A DNA stretch of 7,956 bases from an uncultured Rhodospirillaceae bacterium (GCA_913048145.1 CAJWVP010000129.1:1-7956), one strand, 5' to 3'; shown: positions 1-6,668, numbered from the stretch's first letter. Translations and numbers: made by a program. The notes: generated from the letters alone by a model not told the origin.

Positions 1-813
1 CGCCAGTACACGCGAGCTTTCATAGACCAATCCCGCCTGGAACCACAGGCGCTTCGCCAATCCGAGGACTCCTTCGTCGATGAGATTTTCGTGGCCGCGC
101 CTGAATTTGGCGCACCGTTGATCCGAGCACTGTTCCCGCGTGCCTACGTGGACGCCAACCGGGAAGCCTTCGAATTGGACCCCGACATGTTCGACGACGA
201 TTTGCCCGACTATGTTAGGACACGCTCGCCGCGTATCGCAGCGGGGCTTGGCACGATCCCCAAGGTGGTTGCCAGCGGCGGCGCCATTTACGACCATCCG
301 CTGAGCTTTGCCGAAGCGCGGCGGCGCATCGATACGCATCACCGGCCGTATCACCGCGCGTTGGCACAGCTTTTGGAAGAGGCGCGTCGCCATTTCGGCG
401 TGTCGCTGCTGATAGATTGCCATTCCATGCCGTCACCACGCGCGCCCGGGGTGCGCATCAAGGGCATTAACAACGTCGACATGGTATTGGGGGACAACCA
501 CGGGGCGTCTTGCGCTCCGGAAGTCACGGCACTGGCCGAGCGGGCGCTGACAGAGGCGGGGTTCCAAGTTGTCCGCAACCGGCCCTACGCGGGGGGCTAC
601 ATCACCCGTCGCTACGGCCGCCCCGAAGAAGGCCATCACGCCCTTCAGATCGAGATCAATCGCGCGCTATATATGGACGAGCGCCTCATCGAACGTAGTC
701 CGGAGCTCCCACACTTAATCCGGCGCATCACCCGGCTGATAAAGGCGCTTTCCAAGATCGATCCGGATATCCTGAAACCTGATCCCCGTACCCTGCCAAA
801 GGCCGCCGAATGA
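1..813 (+). CDS. N-formylglutamate amidohydrolase, 5'-partial
   Basis: Predicted to hydrolyse N-formyl-L-glutamate (or a related N-formyl amino acid) to formate and glutamate, the last step of one histidine-degradation route; cytoplasmic. The frame is open from the first base, so the gene begins upstream. The GTG at 91 lies inside family homology (R-Q-S-E-D-S-F-V-D-E-I-F precedes it) and is not the real start. There are 270 visible residues; family members are usually about 260-300, so only a short N-terminus with the P-H-S-G-type motif is missing. Visible family blocks, counted from the window start, are PRAYVDANRE (46-55), an IPKVVASGG stretch, IDCHSM (138-143), LGDNHG (163-168) and QIEIN (216-220). 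The His and Asp residues of these blocks are likely metal or catalytic ligands (inference). The TGA overlaps the ATG of the following GNAT remnant (ATGA), suggesting a former translationally coupled pair. No hut genes are visible, so a role in histidine use is not shown here. Confidence 0.92.
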   Translation, partial: RQYTRAFIDQSRLEPQALRQSEDSFVDEIFVAAPEFGAPLIRALFPRAYVDANREAFELDPDMFDDDLPDYVRTRSPRIAAGLGTIPKVVASGGAIYDHPLSFAEARRRIDTHHRPYHRALAQLLEEARRHFGVSLLIDCHSMPSPRAPGVRIKGINNVDMVLGDNHGASCAPEVTALAERALTEAGFQVVRNRPYAGGYITRRYGRPEEGHHALQIEINRALYMDERLIERSPELPHLIRRITRLIKALSKIDPDILKPDPRTLPKAAE

Positions 814-998
814 CTGCCACCGAATACCTAGTCATCCGCGATGTCCGCGATACCAATATGGACTCCATCCAAGCGATCTTCGCCCATTATGTTTGCCACG
901 GCCTAGCCAGTTAGGAAGAACCGCCGCCCAACATCGCCGAAATGAGAGCGCGCTGCGCCGCCATCTAGGATGGCGGCTTGCCGCACCGGGTCTCAGAG
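810..998 (+). pseudogene. GNAT acetyltransferase remnant (phosphinothricin N-acetyltransferase-like)
   Basis: Reading from the ATG at 810 gives a typical start of the phosphinothricin/methionine-sulfoximine acetyltransferase family: I-R-D-V-R-D-T-N-M-D-S-I-Q-A-I-F-A-H-Y-V, then H-G-L-A-S, E-E-P-P-P-N-I-A-E-M-R and G-L-P-H-R-V-S-E. Family members read roughly H-G-x-A-S-F-E-E-x-P-P-x-x-x-E-M at this place. An in-frame TAG (912-914) sits where the conserved Phe belongs and a second TAG (966-968) lies 18 codons on. Homology fades after about codon 63, so the acetyl-CoA-binding half is absent, and a third TAG follows at 1128-1130. Family proteins are about 165-180 residues. I read this as a dead, 3'-truncated gene. 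The ATGA overlap with the upstream hydrolase implies it was once expressed in that operon. Sequencing error could explain one stop but not the loss of the C-terminal half. Confidence 0.72.
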
Positions 999-1151
999 CA
1001 GGCAGGCGCTGACTGGATCAGATCCTCACGCAAAAAGCACTCGGCCCCGGCGATACGGAACCTCCGGACCGTCATCCCAGATTTCCACTGGTGCGCGACA
1101 GAATTGGCACCCCGCTTGCAATGCTTGTAGCGGCAAAACGGTAGATACCAT

Positions 1152-2126
1152 ATGCAACTTCGCTGCCTATCATGGTTTTGGATCAGCCTAATACTTGTTT
1201 TAGGCACTGCTGAGTTGCGCGCTAGCACAACGCAAGCGATTGAAAACACTTGGAATATATGTCCCACAGCCGTCAACGCGGCGGAACGCCTGAACGCCAT
1301 CCCTCTGTATCTCCTGCGCGCCATCTCGAAGGCGGAGTCAGGGCGTTGGCACGAGGAAAAGCAGGTAAATATTGCCTGGCCCTGGACCGTGACGTCCGGC
1401 GCCGCGGGCAAATTCTTCGATACCAAGGCAGAAGCCGTGGCGGAAGTGGAATTCCTGATGACCAAGGGCGTCCGCAACATCGACGTGGGCTGCATGCAGA
1501 TCAACCTAAAGGCCCATGCCAACGCTTTCGCAACCATCGAAGACGCCTTCAATCCGGTCGCCAATGCGGCCTATGGGGGGAAGTATCTGAAGACCATGCA
1601 CCGGCGCACGAGCAACTGGTTGAAAGCCGCCGGCAGCTATCATTCCATGACCCCACATCTAGGCATCAAGTACCGGGCCAAGGTGGGTCGAATCTGGGAC
1701 GAACTACGTGGCCAGCCCGCGCCAGTAATAGAGACGTCCAAGCGCGACAATGCGCATGACCAAACCGATGAGAAGCCGAAGGCGCGTCGCTATCGGGCCA
1801 GCGAGATCGACTACAGACGCCTTAATCGCCTGAACCAAAACTTTCGCCAGCGCCAGGGGCTGTCGGCCAAGGCGTTGACCGCCGATCCACATACCCGGCG
1901 CGCCAATGCCCGCCAGCAACAGATGACCGCCTGGCGCAACGCCCAGGCACGCGGCCAGGACCTGAGCGTGCTGGCCGGCATCCGCCAGGCCGAACGCGCC
2001 AAGCGCCGACAACGCGAACGGGTCGCCTTCGGGAAACAAGACCGCCAAACTGTGTTCGCCCAGCGCCGCCACCAGCAGTTGAACGACTGGCGGGCGCGTT
2101 TCGATAAGGGATGGACATCGCGGTAA
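1152..2126 (+). CDS. Secreted SLT-type lytic transglycosylase with basic C-terminal tail
   Basis: A 324-residue protein predicted to cleave peptidoglycan glycan strands in the periplasm. Residues 1-25 form a signal peptide (basic start, hydrophobic W-F-W-I-S-L-I-L-V-L core, likely cleavage near L-R-A-S). The SLT-like domain spans about 34-185: ISKAESGR (58-65) holds the presumed catalytic Glu62, GCMQIN (113-118) matches the G-L-M-Q-I box, and F-N-P-V-A-N-A-A-Y (133-141) and A-A-G-S-Y-H-S (159-165) match later boxes. A tryptophan-containing insert (N-I-A-W-P-W) lies between the first two boxes, as in many alphaproteobacterial members. From about 197 to the end the protein is rich in Arg, Gln and Lys with no known domain; a motif of about 24 residues appears twice (245-268 and 297-320). 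The start is fixed by an in-frame TAG at 1128 with no alternative start between; no good ribosome binding site precedes the ATG. It stands alone, convergent with the amidohydrolase gene. Substrate and partners cannot be told from context. Confidence 0.85.
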   Translation: MQLRCLSWFWISLILVLGTAELRASTTQAIENTWNICPTAVNAAERLNAIPLYLLRAISKAESGRWHEEKQVNIAWPWTVTSGAAGKFFDTKAEAVAEVEFLMTKGVRNIDVGCMQINLKAHANAFATIEDAFNPVANAAYGGKYLKTMHRRTSNWLKAAGSYHSMTPHLGIKYRAKVGRIWDELRGQPAPVIETSKRDNAHDQTDEKPKARRYRASEIDYRRLNRLNQNFRQRQGLSAKALTADPHTRRANARQQQMTAWRNAQARGQDLSVLAGIRQAERAKRRQRERVAFGKQDRQTVFAQRRHQQLNDWRARFDKGWTSR

Positions 2127-2151
2127 CCCCGCGTTTCATCACTTTTTGCGC

Positions 2152-2163
2152 AGCGCAAGCGCT
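2152..2163. repeat. Short inverted repeat between convergent genes
   Basis: AGCGC-AA-GCGCT is a perfect 5-bp-stem palindrome in the 45-bp gap between the convergent transglycosylase and amidohydrolase stops. A T-run (2143-2147) lies on its left side, so neither strand has the classic order of stem followed by U-tract. It may help end transcription, but it is not a convincing intrinsic terminator. Confidence 0.3.
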
Positions 2164-2171
2164 AAATTCCC

Positions 2172-3857
2172 TCAGACCGTAAACTCCCGGAGCACGTGAC
2201 CGGGGCGATGATCGCCGGCAATCAACCCTTGTTCGTCAACAACCCTAACGCCGTTGACCCAAACCCCAAGCAGTCCATTGCCGTCGCGGACCAGGCGTGA
2301 GGCGCCGGCGGGCAAGTCGAAGACCCGGGTTTTCGTGCCACGGCCAACGGTCGCCTTGTCAAACATAAGCAGATCGCCCTGATATCCCTCCGCCAAACGA
2401 CCACGATCAGGAATACCGTAAATCTCGGCCTGAACTGAGGTCAAGGCTGCCACGGCCTCTGGCAGGGTGAAGTCGCCCCGCTCCCGGGTCCAGTGGCCAA
2501 AAAGATGAAGGCCGAAATCAGCATCGCAGAACAAGTGCAGGTGCGCGCCCGCGTCCGCCAAACCAATGGTCGCATTCTTATCCTTCAGGAGCTTGATCAC
2601 CTGATCTTCATCGGCGTTCAGGATTTGGGCGTTAAACAGAGTCTCAAAGTTTTCCTGAGCGCCAAAATCCAGCAGCCAATCCAACGGATGCTTCCCTGCC
2701 TCATCGGCCAGATCGGCCAACATACGCCCCTCCAAAGCGCGGTTCTCGTCTTGGGCGACCTCGACCACCTCCAGCTTGTCCCACTGATCCGTGAACCGGT
2801 TCAGCGCCTTCGGATCCAGGAGCTCCGCCTTCATGGCGATCCGGAAATCGGCGTCGGCGTAGAAGGCCGCCAGGCGTTCTACGTCGTCGTATAGCGAGAT
2901 CGCTGGCCGCCAGGCTTCCAGGGCCTCAAACAAATAGGCGCTGCGCAAAGTGAAATCCATGCTGATGGCTGTGCAAGCGACTTGGCCAACCATGCGCCGA
3001 CCACGCTCCACGGCGTCACCAATGGCGCGCATATCGTCGAAGGCCCGGTCCGGGTTGGCGTGGTCATATTGAATTGCAGCAACGGCCACTGGCCGACCGG
3101 TGGCGGCGGCGATGGTTTCCAGATAATCCACCGGGGTCGTGCGCCCCTTCGTCAGCATGAACAGACCGCGCGCCTCCTCCCCTAATACGCCCACCAAAGC
3201 CTCCAATTCCGATTTCGCGGCGAACCGCGACGGCATCGGCGTGCCGCCCCAACCGTTATGCCCCTCAAAAGTCGAGGTCGCGAACCCGATGGCGCCGGAC
3301 CTGAGCGACTGGCGGACGATTTCACGCATGGCGTCAATCTCTTCATCGGTGGCTTCGCGCTCCGTCGCCGCGGCCCCCATGACCCAATTGCGGATCGACG
3401 AATGCCCACAATAGACCGCCACGTTTGGTACCACGCCGCCGCTCTCCAATAACGCCATGTATTCATCGAAGGTCTCGTACCCGGTCTTAGTGCCGGCCAG
3501 CAGGGCCTCCAGGGACATGCCCTCCACCTGGGTCAGGTTTTTGAGGATCAGTTCCCTATCGCCATGCCGGCAGGGCGCGATGGTGAACCCGCAGTTCCCC
3601 ATCAACAGTGTCGTCACGCCTAGTTCCACGGACGGCGACGCGAAAGCGTCCCAGGTGATTTGCGCGTCATAATGAGTGTGATTGTCGATGATGCCCGGCG
3701 CGACCACCGCGCCTTGGGCATCGATCTCTTCGCGGGCTGGGCCGACTTCGCGGCCGATGGCACTGATCACTCCATCTGCCAGCGCCACGGCACCGGCGTA
3801 GGTCGCCGCGCCCATGCCGTCGCAGATCTCAGCATTGCGGATCGCCAGATCATGCAT
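2172..3857 (-). CDS. N-acyl-D-amino-acid deacylase-like amidohydrolase
   Basis: A 561-residue metal-dependent hydrolase of the amidohydrolase superfamily, D-aminoacylase/N-acyl-D-aspartate deacylase group (COG3653-like). Residues 1-55 form the N-terminal part of the small beta domain (I-R-N-A-x-I-x-D-G). The barrel starts at APGIIDNHTHYDAQ (53-66), with H60 and H62 as metal ligands. GNCGF (87-91) supplies C89, 27 residues after H62, the same spacing as Cys96 and His69 in the Alcaligenes D-aminoacylase. YCGHSSIR (149-156) is the next family block, and LADAGAH (433-439) carries the presumed catalytic Asp435. The C-terminal beta segment includes G-D-L-L-M-F-D (494-500). At the place of the canonical T-H-x-R-x-E box it reads F-M-L-T-K-G (233-238), so the substrate may not be an N-acyl-D-amino acid. 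GHNGWGGTPMPSR (199-211) resembles a subgroup common in alphaproteobacteria and actinobacteria. The start is supported by a strong ribosome binding site; the gene is divergent from the transporter. Substrate unknown. Confidence 0.88.
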   Translation of the reverse strand: MHDLAIRNAEICDGMGAATYAGAVALADGVISAIGREVGPAREEIDAQGAVVAPGIIDNHTHYDAQITWDAFASPSVELGVTTLLMGNCGFTIAPCRHGDRELILKNLTQVEGMSLEALLAGTKTGYETFDEYMALLESGGVVPNVAVYCGHSSIRNWVMGAAATEREATDEEIDAMREIVRQSLRSGAIGFATSTFEGHNGWGGTPMPSRFAAKSELEALVGVLGEEARGLFMLTKGRTTPVDYLETIAAATGRPVAVAAIQYDHANPDRAFDDMRAIGDAVERGRRMVGQVACTAISMDFTLRSAYLFEALEAWRPAISLYDDVERLAAFYADADFRIAMKAELLDPKALNRFTDQWDKLEVVEVAQDENRALEGRMLADLADEAGKHPLDWLLDFGAQENFETLFNAQILNADEDQVIKLLKDKNATIGLADAGAHLHLFCDADFGLHLFGHWTRERGDFTLPEAVAALTSVQAEIYGIPDRGRLAEGYQGDLLMFDKATVGRGTKTRVFDLPAGASRLVRDGNGLLGVWVNGVRVVDEQGLIAGDHRPGHVLREFTV

Positions 3858-3861
3858 GGCT

Positions 3862-3869
3862 CCACCTCC
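3862..3869 (-). promoter_or_regulatory. Ribosome binding site of the amidohydrolase gene
   Basis: On the minus strand GGAGGTGG lies 4 bases before the ATG at 3857. It is one of the strongest Shine-Dalgarno matches in the window and fixes the start. Confidence 0.7.
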
Positions 3870-3980
3870 CCTCTCTGTATGAAGCGGGAATGATTAAAGG
3901 CCTTAGTACGCTGGCATGCCTACGGGTATTCATTTCAAAATGCCACTAGGTTAGGGCTTGCTTTCCGCCCTTGATTGCCC
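3870..3980. promoter_or_regulatory. Divergent intergenic region between amidohydrolase and transporter genes
   Basis: About 135 bp separate the two divergent starts (3857 and 3993), so promoters for both genes should lie here. The stretch is more AT-rich than its flanks, notably around 3928-3942. I could not pick a convincing -35/-10 pair for either strand and saw no clear operator palindrome. Confidence 0.4.
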
Positions 3981-3988
3981 AAAGGAAG
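3981..3988 (+). promoter_or_regulatory. Ribosome binding site deciding the transporter start
   Basis: AAAGGAAG lies 4 bases before the ATG at 3993. A TTG at 3975 is also in frame, but this site would then fall inside the coding sequence, so the ATG is preferred. Confidence 0.65.
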
Positions 3989-3992
3989 AAGA

Positions 3993-4877
3993 ATGAGAGC
4001 TCTTTCCGCCAACGTGCGCGGCGCGGCGTTGATGGTCGCCAGCATGGCCGGCTTCGCCATCAACGATGCCCTAGTGAAAACGCTGGCAGACACAATGCCC
4101 GTCTATCAGGTTATGTTTCTGCGCGGTCTGTTCGCTTCCGCATTTCTGATCCTACTTGCCTGGCAGGCCGGGGCCCTGTGGCCCACCGTCGCGCCTGCAG
4201 ACCGTAAACGGATCATTTGGCGCACCTTGAGTGAAATCGGGGCGACCAGTTGTTTCCTCTCCGCAGTCTTCAACATGCCCTTGGCCAACGCGACCGCGAT
4301 CCTGCAGACGTTGCCGCTAGCGGTGACGCTGGGCGCGGCGATCTTCCTCCGCGAACAGGTGGGTTGGCGCCGCTATTCGGCGATCTTGGTCGGGTTCGTA
4401 GGTGTGCTGATCATCTTCCGGCCGGGCACCGAGGGGTTTAACGCCTACTCCGTCTCGGCACTCGTTGCCGTCGCCTTTATCGTGGTGCGGGATTTAACGA
4501 CGCGGGGCTTGTCGACGGGTGTGCCTTCGCTTTTCGTGGCCCTGGTCTCCGCCATCGCCATCACGGTGGCGGGCGGGCTCGCTTCCCTCACCCTGGAATG
4601 GCGACCCGTCGGGACCAACGACCTCATCCGGCCGGGCTGCGCCGCCGTATTCCTGATTGGGGGCTATCTGTTCGCCGTGATGACCATGCGGGTCGGTGAG
4701 ATCAGTTTCGTCTCACCTTTCCGCTATACAGTGCTGCTCTGGGCCATGTTGCTGGGTTATTTCGTCTTCGGTGAAGAACCCGACGCCTGGATGCTGACCG
4801 GCAGCACCATTGTCGTCGCCATGGGCATCTATACGTTCTATCGGGAACGTAAGGTGGCAAGCGCGACGGAACATTGA
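3993..4877 (+). CDS. EamA/DMT-family transporter
   Basis: A 294-residue inner-membrane protein of the drug/metabolite transporter superfamily, usual length about 280-300. It shows two EamA repeats of about five helices each. Repeat one runs roughly 8-142: G-A-x-L-M-V-A-S-M-A-G-F-A-I-N-D-A (helix 1), F-L-R-G-L-F-A-S-A-F-L-I (helix 2), the A-N-A-T-A-I-L-Q-T-L-P-L segment (98-109), and a last helix ending in I-I-F-R-P-G (140-145), a hallmark of the family. Repeat two, about 149-285, contains the R-V-G-E-I-S-F-V-S-P-F-R-Y block and a final helix before a basic cytoplasmic tail (Y-R-E-R-K). Members export amino acids, metabolites or drugs, or import nucleotides and related compounds; substrate cannot be told from sequence. 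The ATG at 3993 is chosen over an in-frame TTG at 3975 because of the ribosome binding site. It is divergent from the amidohydrolase gene, so shared control and a linked substrate are possible but unproven. Confidence 0.9.
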   Translation: MRALSANVRGAALMVASMAGFAINDALVKTLADTMPVYQVMFLRGLFASAFLILLAWQAGALWPTVAPADRKRIIWRTLSEIGATSCFLSAVFNMPLANATAILQTLPLAVTLGAAIFLREQVGWRRYSAILVGFVGVLIIFRPGTEGFNAYSVSALVAVAFIVVRDLTTRGLSTGVPSLFVALVSAIAITVAGGLASLTLEWRPVGTNDLIRPGCAAVFLIGGYLFAVMTMRVGEISFVSPFRYTVLLWAMLLGYFVFGEEPDAWMLTGSTIVVAMGIYTFYRERKVASATEH

Positions 4878-5047
4878 CCACGGCGTTCATCTTACATATT
4901 TCTACATAATTCTCTGACGAGCATAGTCTCAACCAGCCACGAACGTCTGCTATTACGCAAAACCACGACGCCCGCGACGCGGATCACCAACAACGCTGTC
5001 TGGGACTTCGGGACCAACCTGATCGGTTACGACCGGAGGTGAGTGAT

Positions 5048-5149
5048 ATGCTGAACCCCGACCCCACCCCAGTTTTCCCGCCACCACTTGATTTTTTCAA
5101 AAGTCCCAGGATTCCAGTAGTTCGATCGCGGGAGAGTTATATTTTATAG
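5048..5149 (+). CDS. Possible small protein of 33 residues, unknown
   Basis: The ATG is preceded by GGAGGT (5035-5040) at 7 bases, close to an ideal Shine-Dalgarno and among the best in the window. The product would be proline-rich at its N-terminal half (P-D-P-T-P-V-F-P-P-P) followed by a short basic part, with no signal peptide, membrane segment or cysteine. It ends in TAG. I do not recognise it. The minus-strand ORF 5097-5252 overlaps it, so at most one is likely real. The ribosome binding site could also be chance in GC-rich DNA. Confidence 0.25.
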   Translation: MLNPDPTPVFPPPLDFFKSPRIPVVRSRESYIL

Positions 5150-5215
5150 ACATGTCGCACGGCGAGGGGAGCATGAAAACCATTCCCAGCGGGTATATCG
5201 CTCCTGCCAATACGC

Positions 5216-5232
5216 GCGCATAAAAGATGCGC
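5216..5232. repeat. Inverted repeat downstream of hemF
   Basis: GCGCAT-AAAAG-ATGCGC forms a perfect 6-bp stem with a 5-base loop, about 60 bp past the hemF stop. Read on the hemF strand the loop is CTTTT and no U-run follows the stem, so it is a weak terminator candidate at most. It could also stabilise the 3' end of the trmL-hemF transcript. Confidence 0.3.
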
Positions 5233-5293
5233 ACAAATTGTCCGGCAGCCATACCAGCACCTCACGTCGAATTCGTCACTATCAATGCGTTAG

Positions 5294-6178
5294 TCAGGGC
5301 CACGCCGTATCGGGCGGCAACGACATCAGGATCGCTTCCGTATTTCCCCCGGTCTTCAGCCCAAACAGCGTGCCCCGGTCGTAAAGAAGATTGAACTCCG
5401 CATAGCGCCCGCGCTTCACCCGCTGCGCCTGGCGTTGCTCGTCGGTCCAAGGGATGTTCATCTTGGTTCGCGCTAGGAGCGGATAGGTCTCCAAGAACGC
5501 CCGACCCACATCCTGGGTGAAGGCGAAGTCGGCTTCCCAGTCACCAGTGTTGACGTTGTCATAGAAGATGCCACCGACGCCCCGCGCCTCGTTCCGATGC
5601 GGCAGGAAGAAGTACTCGTCGCACCACTTCTTAAACTTTGGGTAGTAATCCGCGTCGTGGGAATCACAGGCGCGTTGGTAGGCTCGATGGAATTTCTTCG
5701 TCTCTTCCTCTTCCGGGAAAACCGGCGTCAGGTCCCCGCCGCCGCCGAACCACCCGCGAGTGGTCACGATCATCCGGGTATTCATGTGCGCTGCCGGCAC
5801 CAGCGGCGAACGCGGATGGATGACCACGGAGATACCCGACGCCCAGAACCGTGGGTCCTCGGCCGCACCCGGGACGTTTTTGCGAAACTCCTCAGAAAAC
5901 TCGCCCCAAACGGCGGAGACGTTGACGCCGGCCTTCTCGAAGACCCGGCCGCGCAGAACCGACATGACACCGCCCCCTCCGGCATCCGCAGCGCCGTCGG
6001 ACGCCGGACGTTCCCAGGATTTTCTCTCGAAGGTGCCGGCCTCTCCCTCGGATGAGGGGTTCGGGCACTCCACGTTCAATTCAACGGCCTCCAAGGCGGC
6101 ACACAAATCATCGCGGAGCTGCGCAAACCACGCCTGGGCGCGGTCTTTATGGGTGTCGTTGCCGTAATCATCAGGCAT
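5294..6178 (-). CDS. hemF: Oxygen-dependent coproporphyrinogen III oxidase
   Basis: Converts coproporphyrinogen III to protoporphyrinogen IX with O2 (two oxidative decarboxylations) in heme biosynthesis; a soluble homodimer. The 294 residues match the family throughout: GGGGVMSVLRGRVFEKAGVN (67-86), SVVIHPRSPLVPAAHMN (117-133) with conserved H121 and H131, GWFGGGGDLTP (142-152), K-K-W-C-D-E-Y-F-F-L-P-H-R-N-E-A-R-G-V-G-G, and the signature R-G-R-Y-A-E-F-N-L-L-Y-D-R-G-T-L-F-G-L near the C-terminus. It ends just after S-L-P-P-D-T-A-W-P. The E. coli enzyme runs some 25 residues further, but many alphaproteobacterial HemF proteins stop here, so this is not a truncation. A longer N-terminal part (about 35-65) compared with E. 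coli is also usual in this class. Its ATG overlaps the end of trmL by 8 bp, so the two are very probably co-transcribed and translationally coupled. The partner promoter region also serves the bc1 operon, which needs heme. Confidence 0.97.
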   Translation of the reverse strand: MPDDYGNDTHKDRAQAWFAQLRDDLCAALEAVELNVECPNPSSEGEAGTFERKSWERPASDGAADAGGGGVMSVLRGRVFEKAGVNVSAVWGEFSEEFRKNVPGAAEDPRFWASGISVVIHPRSPLVPAAHMNTRMIVTTRGWFGGGGDLTPVFPEEEETKKFHRAYQRACDSHDADYYPKFKKWCDEYFFLPHRNEARGVGGIFYDNVNTGDWEADFAFTQDVGRAFLETYPLLARTKMNIPWTDEQRQAQRVKRGRYAEFNLLYDRGTLFGLKTGGNTEAILMSLPPDTAWP

Positions 6179-6656
6179 GGGGGTTTGTCTCCGAGTTGGG
6201 AAAGGCGTCCAACTGGCGAAGCGCCTCGGCCGCCACCATGGCCGCCGACACCGCCATGTTCAAGGATCGCATGCCCGCCGCCATGGGAATGGTCAGGCGC
6301 GCATCAGCCGCGTCGTGGACAAAATCGGGCACGCCCGCGGACTCTCTGCCCATAATCAGGATATCGCCGCGCTGGAAGGAGTGTTCCGTATAGGGCAGGG
6401 TAGCCTTGGTGGTCACGAGGATACGCCGATAGCCGGGATAGGCGGCCTGGAAGGCATGCCAATTCATGTGCAAGGTCAGTACCACGTGATCTAAGTAATC
6501 CATGCCGGCGCGGCGCATGTGCTGGCCGCCAAACACGAACCCACAGGGCTCGATAACCTCACAGGCCACGCCGAGGCACGAGCAGGTGCGCAGTACGGCG
6601 GCCGTGTTCTGCGGAATATCAGGCTCAAAAAGGGCCAGACGGAGGGTCGGTTCCAA
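6171..6656 (-). CDS. trmL: tRNA (cytidine(34)-2'-O)-methyltransferase, SPOUT family
   Basis: Methylates the 2'-OH of the wobble nucleotide (C34 or cmnm5U34) of tRNA-Leu isoacceptors using S-adenosylmethionine; a cytoplasmic SPOUT (trefoil-knot) dimer. The 161 residues match TrmL in length (about 155-160). Visible blocks are L-A-L-F-E-P-D-I-P-Q-N-T (8-19), with the conserved Asn that begins the SPOUT fold, R-R-A-G-M-D-Y (48-54), the knot motif ILIMGRESAGVP (99-110), and I-P-M-A-A-G-M-R-S-L-N-M-A-V-S-A-A (127-143), the SAM-binding loop. The only fitting start is TTG at 6656, supported by AAGGA 7 bases upstream; the next in-frame ATG would cut into the fold. First gene of a two-gene unit with hemF (8-bp overlap), divergent from petA. 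Confidence 0.95.
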   Translation of the reverse strand: MEPTLRLALFEPDIPQNTAAVLRTCSCLGVACEVIEPCGFVFGGQHMRRAGMDYLDHVVLTLHMNWHAFQAAYPGYRRILVTTKATLPYTEHSFQRGDILIMGRESAGVPDFVHDAADARLTIPMAAGMRSLNMAVSAAMVAAEALRQLDAFPNSETNPHA

Positions 6657-6663
6657 GGCGGTG

Positions 6664-6668
6664 TCCTT
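6664..6668 (-). promoter_or_regulatory. Ribosome binding site supporting the TTG start of trmL
   Basis: Minus-strand AAGGA with a 7-base spacer to TTG (6656). No in-frame ATG or GTG lies just upstream, so this site decides the start. Confidence 0.6.

Larger units (their letters stand above)
4878..5293. other. Intergenic region of about 415 bp without a recognised gene
   Basis: The region lies between the transporter stop and the convergent hemF stop. It is locally AT-rich just after the transporter (4885-4915) and around 5090-5105 and 5135-5155. Seen in it: a small ORF with a good ribosome binding site (5048-5149), a 16-codon ORF (5173-5223), a 51-codon minus-strand ORF (5097-5252), and a hairpin sequence (5216-5232). 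The plus-strand frame ending at the TGA 5040-5042 is also open back to the transporter end, without a start codon I would trust. None resembles a family I know. It may hold a decayed gene, a small RNA or small-protein genes. Confidence 0.5.

Noticed and set aside
91..93. GTG as start of the formylglutamate hydrolase
   Set aside because: Clear family homology continues upstream to the first base of the window, so the true start is outside.
999..1151. Continuation of the GNAT gene in another frame
   Set aside because: None of the three plus-strand frames gave recognisable acetyl-CoA-binding or C-terminal GNAT motifs, so a simple frameshift is not supported.
965..1564. 199-codon minus-strand ORF
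   Set aside because: It runs antisense through the transglycosylase, shows no recognisable motif, and its reading is a shadow of the plus-strand gene.
2493..2894. 133-codon plus-strand ORF inside the amidohydrolase gene
   Set aside because: It is antisense to a well-supported gene and has no family features.
3975..3977. TTG start for the EamA transporter
   Set aside because: The AAAGGAAG ribosome site lies between this TTG and the ATG at 3993, which fits the ATG.
4874..4902. TTGACC with an AT-rich element downstream, at the end of the transporter gene
   Set aside because: The TATTTC placed at 17 bases is a poor -10 box; not strong enough to call a promoter.
5173..5223. 16-codon ORF with a GA-rich stretch upstream
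   Set aside because: It is very short, the spacing from the GA-rich stretch to the ATG is too small, and no regulatory target follows.
5270..5296. HemF seeming to lack its C-terminal 25 residues relative to E. coli
   Set aside because: Alphaproteobacterial HemF proteins usually end just after the S-x-P-P motif, so this is the normal length.
5597..6167. Long plus-strand ORFs across hemF
   Set aside because: They are antisense shadows of hemF, with low-complexity Arg/Pro/Gly translations.
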